A stretch of DNA of 64,000 bases from Acidimicrobiia bacterium (GTDB lineage: Bacteria > Actinomycetota > Acidimicrobiia > IMCC26256 > JAMXLJ01): assembly GCA_024281095.1 (NCBI GenBank), contig JAMXLJ010000070.1, positions 1-64,000 of the forward strand, in the 5' to 3' direction. A model generated the notes under the pieces. It worked only from the letters and a program-made list of their open reading frames with translations, did no database searches and was not told the DNA's origin. Positions 1 to 7,693 of this stretch are shown in pieces. Made by a program: the position numbers and the translations under genes. Positions within the stretch are counted from its first letter, which is position 1, and every line of letters begins with the position of its first letter.

Positions 1-197
1 ACGACGTCGAACACGGCCGCGAAGCTGCCGGTGTCGCCGATCTCGGCGAGACGGACGAGGTGTTGCACGATCAGCCCGACCTCGATGTACTCGCCCGTGC
101 CCCGCTCGATCAACGCGGCCTCCGGCGAGCCGTCGAACGAGGGACAGGCCGAACGCAACAAGGGAACGACGTCGAGGTAGCGGAGCATGAGACGCAT
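1..197 (-). CDS. Hypothetical protein, N-terminal fragment
   Basis: An open frame reads leftward from an ATG at 197 (a second in-frame ATG is at 188) to the left edge with no stop, so about 65 codons of a longer gene are present. The peptide starts MRLMLRYLDVV and contains GEYIEVGLIVQHLVRL, a helical pattern reminiscent of small uncharacterised proteins such as the DUF7674 group; that link is from memory and weak. It is divergent from the kinase gene at 354, with about 155 bases between them in which no convincing promoter was seen. No function can be assigned. Confidence 0.55.
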   Translation of the reverse strand, partial: MRLMLRYLDVVPLLRSACPSFDGSPEAALIERGTGEYIEVGLIVQHLVRLAEIGDTGSFAAVFDV

Positions 198-353
198 CGG
201 CCGGCATCCAATTCGGACGGGAGAACGTGTCCAACATCGCGAACAGGGCCCATGCCCGTCATCGCCCGTCCGGGTGGGACTCGCGCCCCGATCGGGTGAA
301 ACTGCGCTCGGCCGGGTAGCGCACACCGAGACGGAGCAACGACCGGAGGGCGA

Positions 354-1574
354 GTGACCACCGTCGACGGCGGGTTCCGGGAGCAACTCGATTCGCTCTA
401 CGCCATGTCGGTCGACGTGGCGGCGCAGCGGGACCTCGACGCCGTGTACGGCCGCGCCCTGAGCTACTGCCTCGAGCTGACGGCTTCGGCGATGGGATTC
501 ATCGACCTGGTCAACGAGCAGCGGGTCGACATGGACGTCGTCGCGATCAAGGGGTTCGAGCCCTCGGATCCCGCCTTCTTCGACCGGTTCCGGCGCATGC
601 CCGTCCGCCCGAGCGTCTTCGGGGTCGTGATCACCGAGGAGCGCTCGCACATCTCCAACGACGTCGAGCACGACCCCCATTCGACCGGGACCCCGCCCGG
701 ACATCCGCCCGTGCACACGTTTCTCGGCGTACCGCTCCAGGTCGGGATCACCGTGATCGGGATGATCGGCGTCGCGAACAAACACGGCGGCTACGACGCC
801 GACGACGAGCGCCTGCTGTCGACCTTCGCGAATCAGGTCGCGGTCGCGATCGACAACGGGAAGCTCTACGAGCGTCAACGCGAGATGATCGAACGACTCC
901 AGCAGCTCAACCGGCGCTTGAGCGACTCCGAGCGCGAGCAGCTGCTCTCGCTCGAACGCAGACGCATCGCGGCCGGACTGCACGACCGCATCCAACAGGA
1001 CATCTTCATGATCGGCTTGCAGCTCGGTGAATTGCTGGAGCGCGACGATCTCGAGTCCGAGGTCGGCGATCGCTTGCGCGAGCTGCGCATGGCCGCGAGT
1101 CGCAGCGCCGACGAGCTGCGCGAAGTCGTGTTCTCGCTCGCGTCGCGCGAGGGTTCCGGCAGCGAGTTGACGAGCAAGTTGCGTCGACTGTTGAGCGATG
1201 TGGAGCGCACGTCGGGCCTCGAGACGGACCTGGTCGTGAGCGGGACGCCGACGCCGGCCGTCGAACGGGTCCAGGACACGCTGCACGCGGTCGTGAAGGA
1301 GGCGCTCACGAATGTCGCGAAGCACGCGCGTGCCCGGATGGTGTTGGTGAGCATCCGCTACGAGCCCGATCGGGTCGATCTCGTCGTCCAAGACGACGGG
1401 GTCGGTATGCCCGAGATCGGACGGGAGCGCGCCGAGCCGAGTGTCCTGCACTACGGCATGGACAACATGCGGGCCCAGATCGCCGGCCTCGGCGGTACCT
1501 TCCACGTGGCGAACGGCGATGAACGGGGATTGACCCTCCGACTGGGCGTTCCGCTCCCCGCGGTTGCTTCATGA
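354..1574 (+). CDS. GAF-domain sensor histidine kinase (NarL/DevS type)
   Basis: The 406-residue protein has an N-terminal GAF domain (about residues 15-170), a HisKA_3 dimerisation helix with the phospho-accepting His210 in RRRIAAGLHD, and a C-terminal HATPase with an N-box (KEALTNVAKHA) and G-box (DDGVGMP). No membrane segment is visible, so it should sense a cytosolic ligand, as DevS/DosS-like kinases do. Start is GTG at 354, preceded by GGAGGG. Its stop overlaps the next ATG (ATGA), so it is translationally coupled to the response regulator, its presumed partner. The GAF ligand (heme, flavin or other) cannot be read from the sequence. Confidence 0.92.
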   Translation: MTTVDGGFREQLDSLYAMSVDVAAQRDLDAVYGRALSYCLELTASAMGFIDLVNEQRVDMDVVAIKGFEPSDPAFFDRFRRMPVRPSVFGVVITEERSHISNDVEHDPHSTGTPPGHPPVHTFLGVPLQVGITVIGMIGVANKHGGYDADDERLLSTFANQVAVAIDNGKLYERQREMIERLQQLNRRLSDSEREQLLSLERRRIAAGLHDRIQQDIFMIGLQLGELLERDDLESEVGDRLRELRMAASRSADELREVVFSLASREGSGSELTSKLRRLLSDVERTSGLETDLVVSGTPTPAVERVQDTLHAVVKEALTNVAKHARARMVLVSIRYEPDRVDLVVQDDGVGMPEIGRERAEPSVLHYGMDNMRAQIAGLGGTFHVANGDERGLTLRLGVPLPAVAS

Positions 1575-2203
1575 TCCGGCTCGTGATCGTGGACGACCAC
1601 GAGATGGTGCGCGAGGGCCTGAAGACCATCCTGCAGGCGGAGTCCGATTTCGAGGTGGTCGGTGAGCTGGCCACAGCGGAGCGGCTCCTACCGCTCGTCG
1701 ACAAGATGAGGCCCGACGTCGTGCTGCTCGACGCGCGTCTCCCCGGTGAGGGGGGACCCGAAGCGTGCCGGCGGCTGACGCACGCCCATCCCGAGGTGCG
1801 CGTGCTCATGGTGTCGACGTTCTCCGACGAAGACCTCGTCGACGCCAGCATGCGGGCCGGGGCGAGCGGCTACGTGATCAAGGACATCGAGCGCTTCGAG
1901 CTGCGACAGAGCATCCGCGCGGTGCACCGGGGCGAGACCGTCATCGACGGGTCGGTCGCCGGCCCGCTGCTCCAACGACTGGCCGGAAACGGAGACGGCA
2001 CGTCGGCGGGCCCGCCGCTCAACGCGAGTCAGCTCGAGATCCTCGGCCTGATCGGTGAGGGATTCTCCAACCGCGAGATCGCGGCGCGCGTGCATCTCAG
2101 CGAGAACACGGTCAAGACGCACATCCAGGAGATCTTCCGGAAGCTCGGCGTCGACAGCCGCGTCGAGGCGGCGTTGAAGGCGAGCCGCGAGGGCTGGATC
2201 TGA
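1571..2203 (+). CDS. NarL/FixJ-family response regulator
   Basis: The 210-residue protein has a receiver domain with acidic pocket D8-D9 and phospho-acceptor Asp54 (VVLLDARLPG), followed by a LuxR-type helix-turn-helix (about residues 145-205, NREIAARVHLSENTVKTHI). It overlaps the upstream kinase by four bases and is almost certainly that kinase's output regulator. It is convergent with the next gene, with only seven bases between the stops. Target genes are unknown. Confidence 0.93.
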   Translation: MIRLVIVDDHEMVREGLKTILQAESDFEVVGELATAERLLPLVDKMRPDVVLLDARLPGEGGPEACRRLTHAHPEVRVLMVSTFSDEDLVDASMRAGASGYVIKDIERFELRQSIRAVHRGETVIDGSVAGPLLQRLAGNGDGTSAGPPLNASQLEILGLIGEGFSNREIAARVHLSENTVKTHIQEIFRKLGVDSRVEAALKASREGWI

Positions 2204-2210
2204 CGGCTGC

Positions 2211-2966
2211 TCACGCGTACGTGCGGACGAGCTCGAGCACGGTGGCCGCGTCGGGTCCCGTCCCACGCAGCCCGGTATCGGCGGGGGCGAGCCGCCGGCC
2301 GGCGACCAGACAGAGCTCGTGGGCATCGCCTCGGATGCGCGTGAGCGGCTCGCCGTCGGGCACGAACGACCACTCCGCTCCGGCGGGGCTCCGCAGCTCG
2401 AACGCCACGGGACCCGAAAGCTCCCGCCCGGCGCGGGCGAACGCGTACGGAAGGGTGCGCCACGCGAGCCGGGCGATGTGCCACAACCGGTCGGTGGGCG
2501 GCAGAGGCGTGTCGAGCGCGGCGGCGACGTCTCCCGTGTGGATCCACGACTCCGCGAGACGCGTGGTGGCGAGCGTTCGCGTCGACAACTCGCCCGCGAC
2601 CCAGACCACGCGCGCGTGCGGATCACTCGTTGCGAGGACGGCGCGCAGTTGTCCGGTCGCGGCGCGCCAGCGGTCGTGCACCACCGTGGCGGGCGTGCCG
2701 CGGTCGTGCTCGACCATCGCGGCGGCACCGTCGTCGACGGTCCCGGCCGGTGCGGCGCCGCCCGCAAGAGTCTGCAACGCGTCGTGCATGCGCCCGAGGG
2801 CACTGGCGATCGCGAGCTCGTCGGTCTGCGCGAGATGCAGCACGACGTCCGCCACGCTCCAGCCCGCGCAGGGCGTCGACCGCAGCCAGTCGGCGTCGCC
2901 CAGCGGTTCGAGCAACCCGGCCAGCTCGGCGTGCTGCGCGGCCAGCGCGGTCACGATCGCGTCCAT
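2211..2966 (-). CDS. TIGR03084-like (DinB/maleylpyruvate-isomerase fold) protein
   Basis: The protein begins MDAIVTALAAQHAEL and carries the N-terminal helix typical of mycothiol-dependent maleylpyruvate isomerase relatives (PCAGWSVADVVLHLAQTDE, with a His that usually binds metal). Members of the TIGR03084 group are about 250-270 residues and of unknown substrate; this one is 251. An in-frame ATG at 3005 exists, but the 2966 start matches the family N-terminus and has a TACGCT -10 element nine bases upstream. Being actinobacterial, it probably uses mycothiol or metal, but this is family inference. Confidence 0.8.
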   Translation of the reverse strand: MDAIVTALAAQHAELAGLLEPLGDADWLRSTPCAGWSVADVVLHLAQTDELAIASALGRMHDALQTLAGGAAPAGTVDDGAAAMVEHDRGTPATVVHDRWRAATGQLRAVLATSDPHARVVWVAGELSTRTLATTRLAESWIHTGDVAAALDTPLPPTDRLWHIARLAWRTLPYAFARAGRELSGPVAFELRSPAGAEWSFVPDGEPLTRIRGDAHELCLVAGRRLAPADTGLRGTGPDAATVLELVRTYA

Positions 2967-2975
2967 GTGTTCGGC

Positions 2976-2981
2976 AGCGTA
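2976..2981 (-). promoter_or_regulatory. -10 element of the TIGR03084-like gene
   Basis: Read leftward the hexamer is TACGCT, nine bases before ATG 2966. This spacing predicts a transcript starting two or three bases from the start codon. Confidence 0.5.
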
Positions 2982-3014
2982 GGAGTCCTGCCGAGCGCCT
3001 CGCATTCGTGGCTC

Positions 3015-3043
3015 TTGACCGCGCCCGCGCGCAGGGGTACGTT
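3015..3043 (+). promoter_or_regulatory. Sigma-A-type promoter of the SixA-like gene
   Basis: TTGACC (3015-3020) and TACGTT (3038-3043) are separated by exactly 17 bases, the best -35/-10 pair in the window. The expected start is near 3050, about 145 bases before the coding start. Confidence 0.7.
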
Positions 3044-3050
3044 GACGATT

Positions 3051-3195
3051 GGAGTCCCGAGAAGGCCGCCGAAGGCAGTTCCGAAAGGAACCGCCCGAGG
3101 AACTTTCTCGGGGCTCTGTTGCATTCGGGCCGGCTGACGGATGCGACGGTGGGTCGAGGCCGCGACACGAAGCCGGGTGCCCACCCGAGGTGGCC
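3051..3195 (+). promoter_or_regulatory. Candidate structured 5' leader RNA
   Basis: The predicted transcript opens with a long helix: 3052-3065 (GAGTCCCGAGAAGG) pairs with 3103-3116 (CTTTCTCGGGGCTC), with one mismatch and one G-U. Inside it, GTTCC-GAAA-GGAAC (3078-3091) is a perfect stem capped by a GNRA tetraloop, extended by GGC/GCC across one mismatch. A third helix pairs TTGCATTC (from about 3119) with GGATGCGA (to about 3147). A fourth possible pairing, GGTGGG with CCCACC, sits close to the ribosome-binding site (GAGGTGG, 3187-3193). I do not recognise a known riboswitch class. Confidence 0.5.
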
Positions 3196-3684
3196 GTGAA
3201 GACGCTGCACCTGCTTCGTCACGCAAAGTCCGACTGGTCCGACCCGTCGACACCCGACCGCGAGCGTTCGCTGAACGAGCGCGGGAAAAGAGCCCGCCAC
3301 GACGTCGCGCGCCACGTCGACGGCTGGCCGGTCGATCTCGTCGTCTGCTCGACGGCTCGGCGCGCCCGAGCGACGGCCGAGCCCGTGGCGCGTGTCCTCC
3401 GGTGCCCGGTGCGCTTCGACGCCGCGTTGTACGACGCGGGCGGCGACGTCCGCTCCGTCGTGTCGCTCGTTCGTGAGCTCCCCGACGATGCCGCCACGGT
3501 GATGGTGATCGGGCACAACCCGTGGATCGAAGAGCTGACCGATCTGCTGTGCGGCACCTCGCCGCGGTATCCGACGGCCGCGCTCGGCACGGTCGAGCTC
3601 GACGTCCACGCGTGGCGCGAGGTCGGGGCCGGGTCGGGCCGGCTCGTCCGCCACGTCACCCCCGCCGAGTTGCGTGCTCACTGA
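3196..3684 (+). CDS. sixA: SixA-type phosphohistidine phosphatase
   Basis: The protein begins VKTLHLLRHAKSDWSDP, the histidine phosphatase RHG-type motif in the variant used by SixA-like enzymes, and contains a second core His (VIGHNPWIEEL). SixA removes phosphate from phosphohistidine on signalling or PTS-type proteins; the substrate here is unknown. GTG 3196 gives 162 residues, the usual SixA length; GTG 3190 is an alternative. A longer frame upstream lacks similarity and falls inside the structured leader, so I did not use it. Confidence 0.85.
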   Translation: MKTLHLLRHAKSDWSDPSTPDRERSLNERGKRARHDVARHVDGWPVDLVVCSTARRARATAEPVARVLRCPVRFDAALYDAGGDVRSVVSLVRELPDDAATVMVIGHNPWIEELTDLLCGTSPRYPTAALGTVELDVHAWREVGAGSGRLVRHVTPAELRAH

Positions 3685-3709
3685 CGGGCCTCTGGGCGCG
3701 GGATAGGTT
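3681..3709 (+). promoter_or_regulatory. Probable promoter of the alcohol dehydrogenase gene
   Basis: CTGACG (3681-3686) and TAGGTT (3704-3709) are 17 bases apart. The -35 overlaps the stop codon of the SixA-like gene. Confidence 0.5.
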
Positions 3710-3777
3710 CCGCTCCCCGGTTCGCCCGGCGACCGTGGAGTGGCACGGGCCGAGACGACCGGCACGAGAGGTGAGAA

Positions 3778-4869
3778 ATGCAGGCAGCAGTGCTCGAGTC
3801 GCCCGGCGCGCCCATGGTCGTCGACGACGTCGACATCGCCGATCCGGGCCCAGGACAGGTGCGGGTACGTGTCGCACACTGCGGGGTGTGTCATTCCGAC
3901 GTCACCGTTGCCGCAAGTGGCCTCGCGCCCTTGCCCGTCGTGCTCGGCCACGAGGCGGCCGGACTCGTCGACGCCGTGGGCGACGGTGTGACGTCACTCG
4001 CGGAAGGCGACCCCGTCGTGCTGACGCCGATCCCGCCGTGCGGCCGTTGCTACTGGTGCGTTCGCGGTGAGCCGGGTGCGTGTGTCAACAGCCGTTCGCT
4101 CATGAGCGCAACCTTCCTCGACGGCTCGACCGGACTGTCGCGGAAGGGCACGCCGGTGTACCGCGGCCTCGGCGTCGGTGCGTTCGCGCAGTACGTGCTC
4201 ACACCCGAGACCGGTGCGATCAAGGTTCCGGCGGACACGCCCCTCGACGTCGCGTGTGTGCTCGGGTGTGCGGTGCAGACGGGTGTCGGCGCGGTGCTCA
4301 ACACGGCGCGCGTCGAGCCCGGCGCCACGGTGCTCGTGCTCGGTTTGGGTGGCATCGGTCTCTCGGTGGTGCAGGGCGCGCGAATTGCCGGAGCGTCGCG
4401 CGTCATCGTCAGCGATCCGGTGGAGGCCCGTCGCGCCGCCGCGGCACGCCTCGGCGCCACCGACGTGCTCGACCCGACCGTCGACGACGTCGCGGCAACG
4501 ACGTACGGCATCACCGCGGTGGGCGCGGACTACGCGTTCGAAGCCGCCGGCCGCGCCGCGCTCGTGAGCGTGGGCCTCGACGCCGTGCGGCCCGGCGGCA
4601 CCGTCGTGTGCGTGGGCGCCCCGCCGGTCGACGAGAGCATCACGATCTCGCCGGCCGTGGTGTTCAGTGCCTCGGAGAAGAAGTTGCTCGGCTGCCTGCT
4701 CGGGAGTTGCAACTCTGTGCGTGATGTTCCGCGTCTTCTTGCGTTGTGGCGTTCGGGTCAGCTCGATCTCGAAGCGTTGATCACGATGCGACGATCATTG
4801 GACGAGATCAACGACGCGTTCGCTGATCTGGAAGCAGGGCGGGGGATTCGGACCGTCATCTCGCTGTGA
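3778..4869 (+). CDS. Zinc-dependent alcohol dehydrogenase
   Basis: A 363-residue medium-chain dehydrogenase. The catalytic-zinc region is CGVCHSD and GHEAAG; the structural-zinc loop has four cysteines (PCGRCYWCVRGEPGAC); the Rossmann fingerprint is VLGLGGIGLS. This is the class III/Zn-ADH layout (formaldehyde, aldehyde or alcohol oxidation with NAD or another nicotinamide carrier). Start ATG 3778 follows AGAGGTGAG. It is monocistronic by context, ending at a pair of strong hairpins and converging with the nitroreductase gene. Confidence 0.9.
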   Translation: MQAAVLESPGAPMVVDDVDIADPGPGQVRVRVAHCGVCHSDVTVAASGLAPLPVVLGHEAAGLVDAVGDGVTSLAEGDPVVLTPIPPCGRCYWCVRGEPGACVNSRSLMSATFLDGSTGLSRKGTPVYRGLGVGAFAQYVLTPETGAIKVPADTPLDVACVLGCAVQTGVGAVLNTARVEPGATVLVLGLGGIGLSVVQGARIAGASRVIVSDPVEARRAAAARLGATDVLDPTVDDVAATTYGITAVGADYAFEAAGRAALVSVGLDAVRPGGTVVCVGAPPVDESITISPAVVFSASEKKLLGCLLGSCNSVRDVPRLLALWRSGQLDLEALITMRRSLDEINDAFADLEAGRGIRTVISL

Positions 4870-4888
4870 ACGGGTTGGCCGGCGGGGG

Positions 4889-4961
4889 CGGGCGGGGGCA
4901 GCGCCGCCTGCTCCAGGCGCTTTCCAAGCGAACGTTCCGCAGGCGTCGCTGCCCCCGCCCG
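4889..4961. repeat. Family A palindromic element, copy 1
   Basis: Arms 4889-4910 and 4940-4961 are complementary at 21 of 22 positions. The 29-base loop 4911-4939 (starting CTCCAGGCGCTTTC, ending GAACGTTCCG) contains a small nested stem CGCTT/AAGCG. It sits between convergent genes, so it may also terminate transcription. Confidence 0.85.
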
Positions 4962-4963
4962 GG

Positions 4964-5032
4964 CGGGCGGGGCACCACCCGCTGCTCCAGGCGCTTTCAG
5001 CGAACGTTCCGCAGCGGGCGGTACCCCGTCCG
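4964..5032. repeat. Family A palindromic element, copy 2
   Basis: Arms 4964-4984 and 5012-5032 pair at 18 of 21 positions plus one G-U. The 27-base loop 4985-5011 equals that of copy 1 except for a two-base deletion that shortens both sides of the nested stem (CGCT/AGCG). The arms differ from copy 1, so stem pairing is kept while its sequence is not. Confidence 0.85.
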
Positions 5033-5042
5033 CGCGCGGACT

Positions 5043-5738
5043 TCACCCTCCGGCAGCCGGGTTTGGGTTTAGGGGGAAGGTGTTCCAGCCGGTTACTTGT
5101 TTGGCTGGTTGGCGGGCCGCTCGCTTGAACGCTGTGCCCCTGGTGTAGGCGACGGGGAAGAGGCCGGCTTGCATGTACTGGTCGTGGGGGATGCCGAGGA
5201 GGTCGGCGGCCTCGCGTTCGCGGAGCAGGTGCAGGGTCGTCCAGGCGCTGCCGAGGCCGCGACTTCGCAACGCGAGCATGAAGCTCCAGATCGCGGGGAT
5301 GATCGAGCCCCAACGGCTGGCTTGCTCGAAGACGGGAGCGTCGTCGGTGCGGCCGGCGATTGCCGGCACGACGAGCACCGGGACCTCGTGGAAGTGCTCG
5401 CGTAGCCACATCACGGACTCGGTCATGCGTTGCATCGCCGGTGAGGGTGCTGCGGCCGTCGCCGCGGGTGCGGTGCTGCGCCGGGGCCGGTTGATGTAGT
5501 CGATCATCGCGGCCGCGTAGATGTCGACGAGCTTGCGGCGCACGTCGGCATCGTCGACCACGATCCAGCGCCAGCGTTGTTGGTTGGAGCCGTTCGGCGC
5601 CTGGAGCGCGAGGTCGATGCAGCGCTCGATCACCACGCGTTCCACGGGCCGGGTGAGGTCGAGGCGCTTGCGCACCGCCCGTGTCGTCGTCAACACCTCG
5701 TCGATGTCGGTGGGGCCGTGCCGTTCGTCGACGGTCAC
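5043..5738 (-). CDS. Nitroreductase-family flavoprotein
   Basis: The 231-residue protein has the nitroreductase fold features: an N-terminal substrate/FMN-binding segment (TTRAVRKRLDL), APNGSNQQRWRWIVV, and a C-terminal GIPHDQYMQAGLFPVAYTRG stretch. Such enzymes use FMN and NAD(P)H on nitroaromatics, quinones or enones. GTG 5738 overlaps the stop of the enoyl-CoA hydratase gene by four bases (GTGA), so it is the last gene of a coupled leftward operon. Substrate unknown. Confidence 0.85.
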   Translation of the reverse strand: MTVDERHGPTDIDEVLTTTRAVRKRLDLTRPVERVVIERCIDLALQAPNGSNQQRWRWIVVDDADVRRKLVDIYAAAMIDYINRPRRSTAPAATAAAPSPAMQRMTESVMWLREHFHEVPVLVVPAIAGRTDDAPVFEQASRWGSIIPAIWSFMLALRSRGLGSAWTTLHLLREREAADLLGIPHDQYMQAGLFPVAYTRGTAFKRAARQPAKQVTGWNTFPLNPNPAAGG

Positions 5739-6580
5739 AACGGCTTCCACCGGGCGGCTCGGCCCTCGCGGAACGCGGCGAACGCCTCCGAAAGCTCTCC
5801 GGTCGCGGTGCACATCACCTGGGTGCGGTTCTCCATGTCGAGTGCGTGCCGCAGGCTGGGCGAGTCGATCGTCTGCCACATCGTCTGCTTCGTCATCCAG
5901 ACGGCGAGCGGCCCGTTGGCGGCGATCTGCCGTGCGGTCGTGAGCGCCCGCTCGACCAGCACATCGTCGGGCACCACGTCGAGGACGAGATCCATGTCGC
6001 GCGCCTCGGCTGCGTCGAAGACGCGCCCGGTGAGCATCAACTCCGCCGCGCGCGACGCGCCGACGAGCCGCGGAAGGAAGTAGCTCGTGCCCATGTCACA
6101 GGCCGAGACGCCACGGGTGATGAACACCGCGCCGAAACGGGCCGACGGGGTGCAGAAACGGATGTCGCACGACAACGCAAGTGCGAACCCGCCGCCGACC
6201 GCGGCGCCGTTCACCGCGGCGATCACGGGCTGGCGCAAACGGTGGATCTTCTCGAACAACGACGCCATGAGCTCCTGGGCCATGAGCGTGCGCGCGGTCT
6301 CACCCTGGACGCGCCCCAGCATCGCCGCGACCGGAGTGCCGTCGAGGGCGCTCAGGTCGTCGCCGCCCTTCATGTCCGCTCCCGACGAGAAGCCGTCACC
6401 CGCGCCCGTGACGATGACGACGCGCGTTTCGGGATCGGCGTCGATGGTGTCGAACGTGCGGTGCAGCTCGGCGAGCAACGGTGCGCTCAGCGCGTTCCGT
6501 CGTTCCGGACGGTTCAGCGTGAGCAGCAGCACACCGTCGCCGAGGTCTTCCGAGACGACCAACTGCTCGGTGGAGGTCAT
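5735..6580 (-). CDS. Enoyl-CoA hydratase/isomerase family protein
   Basis: A 281-residue crotonase. It has the oxyanion-hole segment FSSGADMKGG and the second loop NGAAVGGGFALALSCDIRF. At the glutamate position used by classical hydratases the sequence reads RGVSACDMGTSY, so the usual catalytic Glu pair is not obvious and the reaction may differ from simple hydration. ATG 6580 overlaps the stop of the upstream nitronate monooxygenase (ATGA). Likely works on a CoA thioester in the same pathway as its neighbours. Confidence 0.88.
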   Translation of the reverse strand: MTSTEQLVVSEDLGDGVLLLTLNRPERRNALSAPLLAELHRTFDTIDADPETRVVIVTGAGDGFSSGADMKGGDDLSALDGTPVAAMLGRVQGETARTLMAQELMASLFEKIHRLRQPVIAAVNGAAVGGGFALALSCDIRFCTPSARFGAVFITRGVSACDMGTSYFLPRLVGASRAAELMLTGRVFDAAEARDMDLVLDVVPDDVLVERALTTARQIAANGPLAVWMTKQTMWQTIDSPSLRHALDMENRTQVMCTATGELSEAFAAFREGRAARWKPL

Positions 6581-7689
6581 TCGTCACCCATGGACGCGCA
6601 CATCTTCTGCGTCGTGTCGATCCACTCTTCGACGATCTCGTACACGACGTCGCGGGCGGGGCGCACGCGGTCGACCCGGCCGATGATCTGGCCGGCCGGC
6701 GAGCCCGACAGGTCCCGCGACTGCACCCGCATGAAGCGGTGCGCCGCGGGCGCGTACAGCAGGCCTTGCAGCGGCATCGGAAGCGGATCGGGCGCGTCGT
6801 CGCGCTCCCACGCGTCCGTCCACCCGGTGCGGAGCTGACGCGCCGGCTTCCCCGTCATCGACCGCGAGCGCACCGTGTCGCCGAAGCCGGCCGCGAGGAG
6901 GTTCTCGACGACCCACGGCTGCGTCGACGACTCCGACACCGTCAGCCAGATGGAGCCCGTCCACGCACCCTGGGCGCCGAGCGCGATCGCGGCAGCCATC
7001 TGCCGGCCACGGCCGATGCCGCCGGCCGCCAGCACGGGCACGTCGGGACCCACCGTGTCGACCACCTCGGGCACGAGCACCATGGTGGAGATCTCGCCGG
7101 TGTGGCCGCCGGCCTCCGTGCCCTGGGCGATGATCACGTCGACACCGCGCTCGATGTTGCGCTGCGCGTGCCGTGGGCTGCCCGAGAGGGCGCCGACGAG
7201 CACGCCGCGCTCGTGCGCGGCTTCCACCGCGTAGGCGGGCGGCGGACCGAGCGCGTTCACGAGCATCGACACCGGATGTCGCAGTGTCGCTTCGACCTGG
7301 CCCGGGCCCTCGGCCTCGACGCCGAGGCCGGCGGCCTTGAGGACGCCTTCACTGTCGTCGGGAAGCGGCGGCACACCGTGCTCGGCGAGGACCTTCTCGA
7401 CGAAGTCGCGGTGCTCGACCGGGATCATCGCCTGCAAGGACTCGAGCGAGAACTCCTCTCCCTTGCCGACGAACTTCTCCGGCATCGCGAAGTCGACGCC
7501 GTACGGCTTGCCGTCGATGTGCTCGTCGATCCAGTTCAGCTCGATCTCGAGCTGATCGGGGCTGTATGCGAGGGCGCCGAGCACCCCGAACCCGCCCGCC
7601 TTGCTCACCGCGGCCACGACGTCGCGGCAATGCGAGAACGCGAAGAGCGGGAATTCGATGCCGAGTTGTTCGCAGATCGGAGTGCGCAT
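6577..7689 (-). CDS. Nitronate monooxygenase-like FMN enzyme
   Basis: A 370-residue TIM-barrel protein of the 2-nitropropane dioxygenase family. Visible landmarks are MRTPICEQLGIEFPLFAF, GGFGVLGA, AQGTEAGGHTGE (the His-containing FMN/phosphate loop) and AAGGIGRGRQMAAAIALGA. Mycobacterial relatives with this N-terminus exist and their substrates are mostly uncharacterised; several act as enoyl-type flavin oxidoreductases rather than on nitronates. ATG 7689 lies four bases after the stop of the SDR gene, second in the leftward operon. Confidence 0.85.
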   Translation of the reverse strand: MRTPICEQLGIEFPLFAFSHCRDVVAAVSKAGGFGVLGALAYSPDQLEIELNWIDEHIDGKPYGVDFAMPEKFVGKGEEFSLESLQAMIPVEHRDFVEKVLAEHGVPPLPDDSEGVLKAAGLGVEAEGPGQVEATLRHPVSMLVNALGPPPAYAVEAAHERGVLVGALSGSPRHAQRNIERGVDVIIAQGTEAGGHTGEISTMVLVPEVVDTVGPDVPVLAAGGIGRGRQMAAAIALGAQGAWTGSIWLTVSESSTQPWVVENLLAAGFGDTVRSRSMTGKPARQLRTGWTDAWERDDAPDPLPMPLQGLLYAPAAHRFMRVQSRDLSGSPAGQIIGRVDRVRPARDVVYEIVEEWIDTTQKMCASMGDE

Positions 7690-7693
7690 CCGC

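Noticed and set aside
198-353. DosR-type box (GGGAC...) before the GAF kinase
   Set aside because: GGGACTCGCGCCCC is only half-matching and lacks the right symmetry.
3051-3195. Glycine, cobalamin or c-di-GMP riboswitch in the sixA leader
   Set aside because: A few short matches (GCCGAAGGC, GAAA tetraloop) occur, but the conserved core sequences of those classes are missing.
2623-3951. A 442-codon leftward open frame spanning the SixA-like gene
   Set aside because: It is a mirror frame produced by high GC content; the opposite strand has clear SixA motifs, and the frame's Arg-rich peptide matches no fold.
4920-5011. GAACGTTC-like sequence in the family A loops as a LexA box
   Set aside because: Half-sites GAAC and GTTC are adjacent without the four-base spacer found in the real SOS box at 32289.
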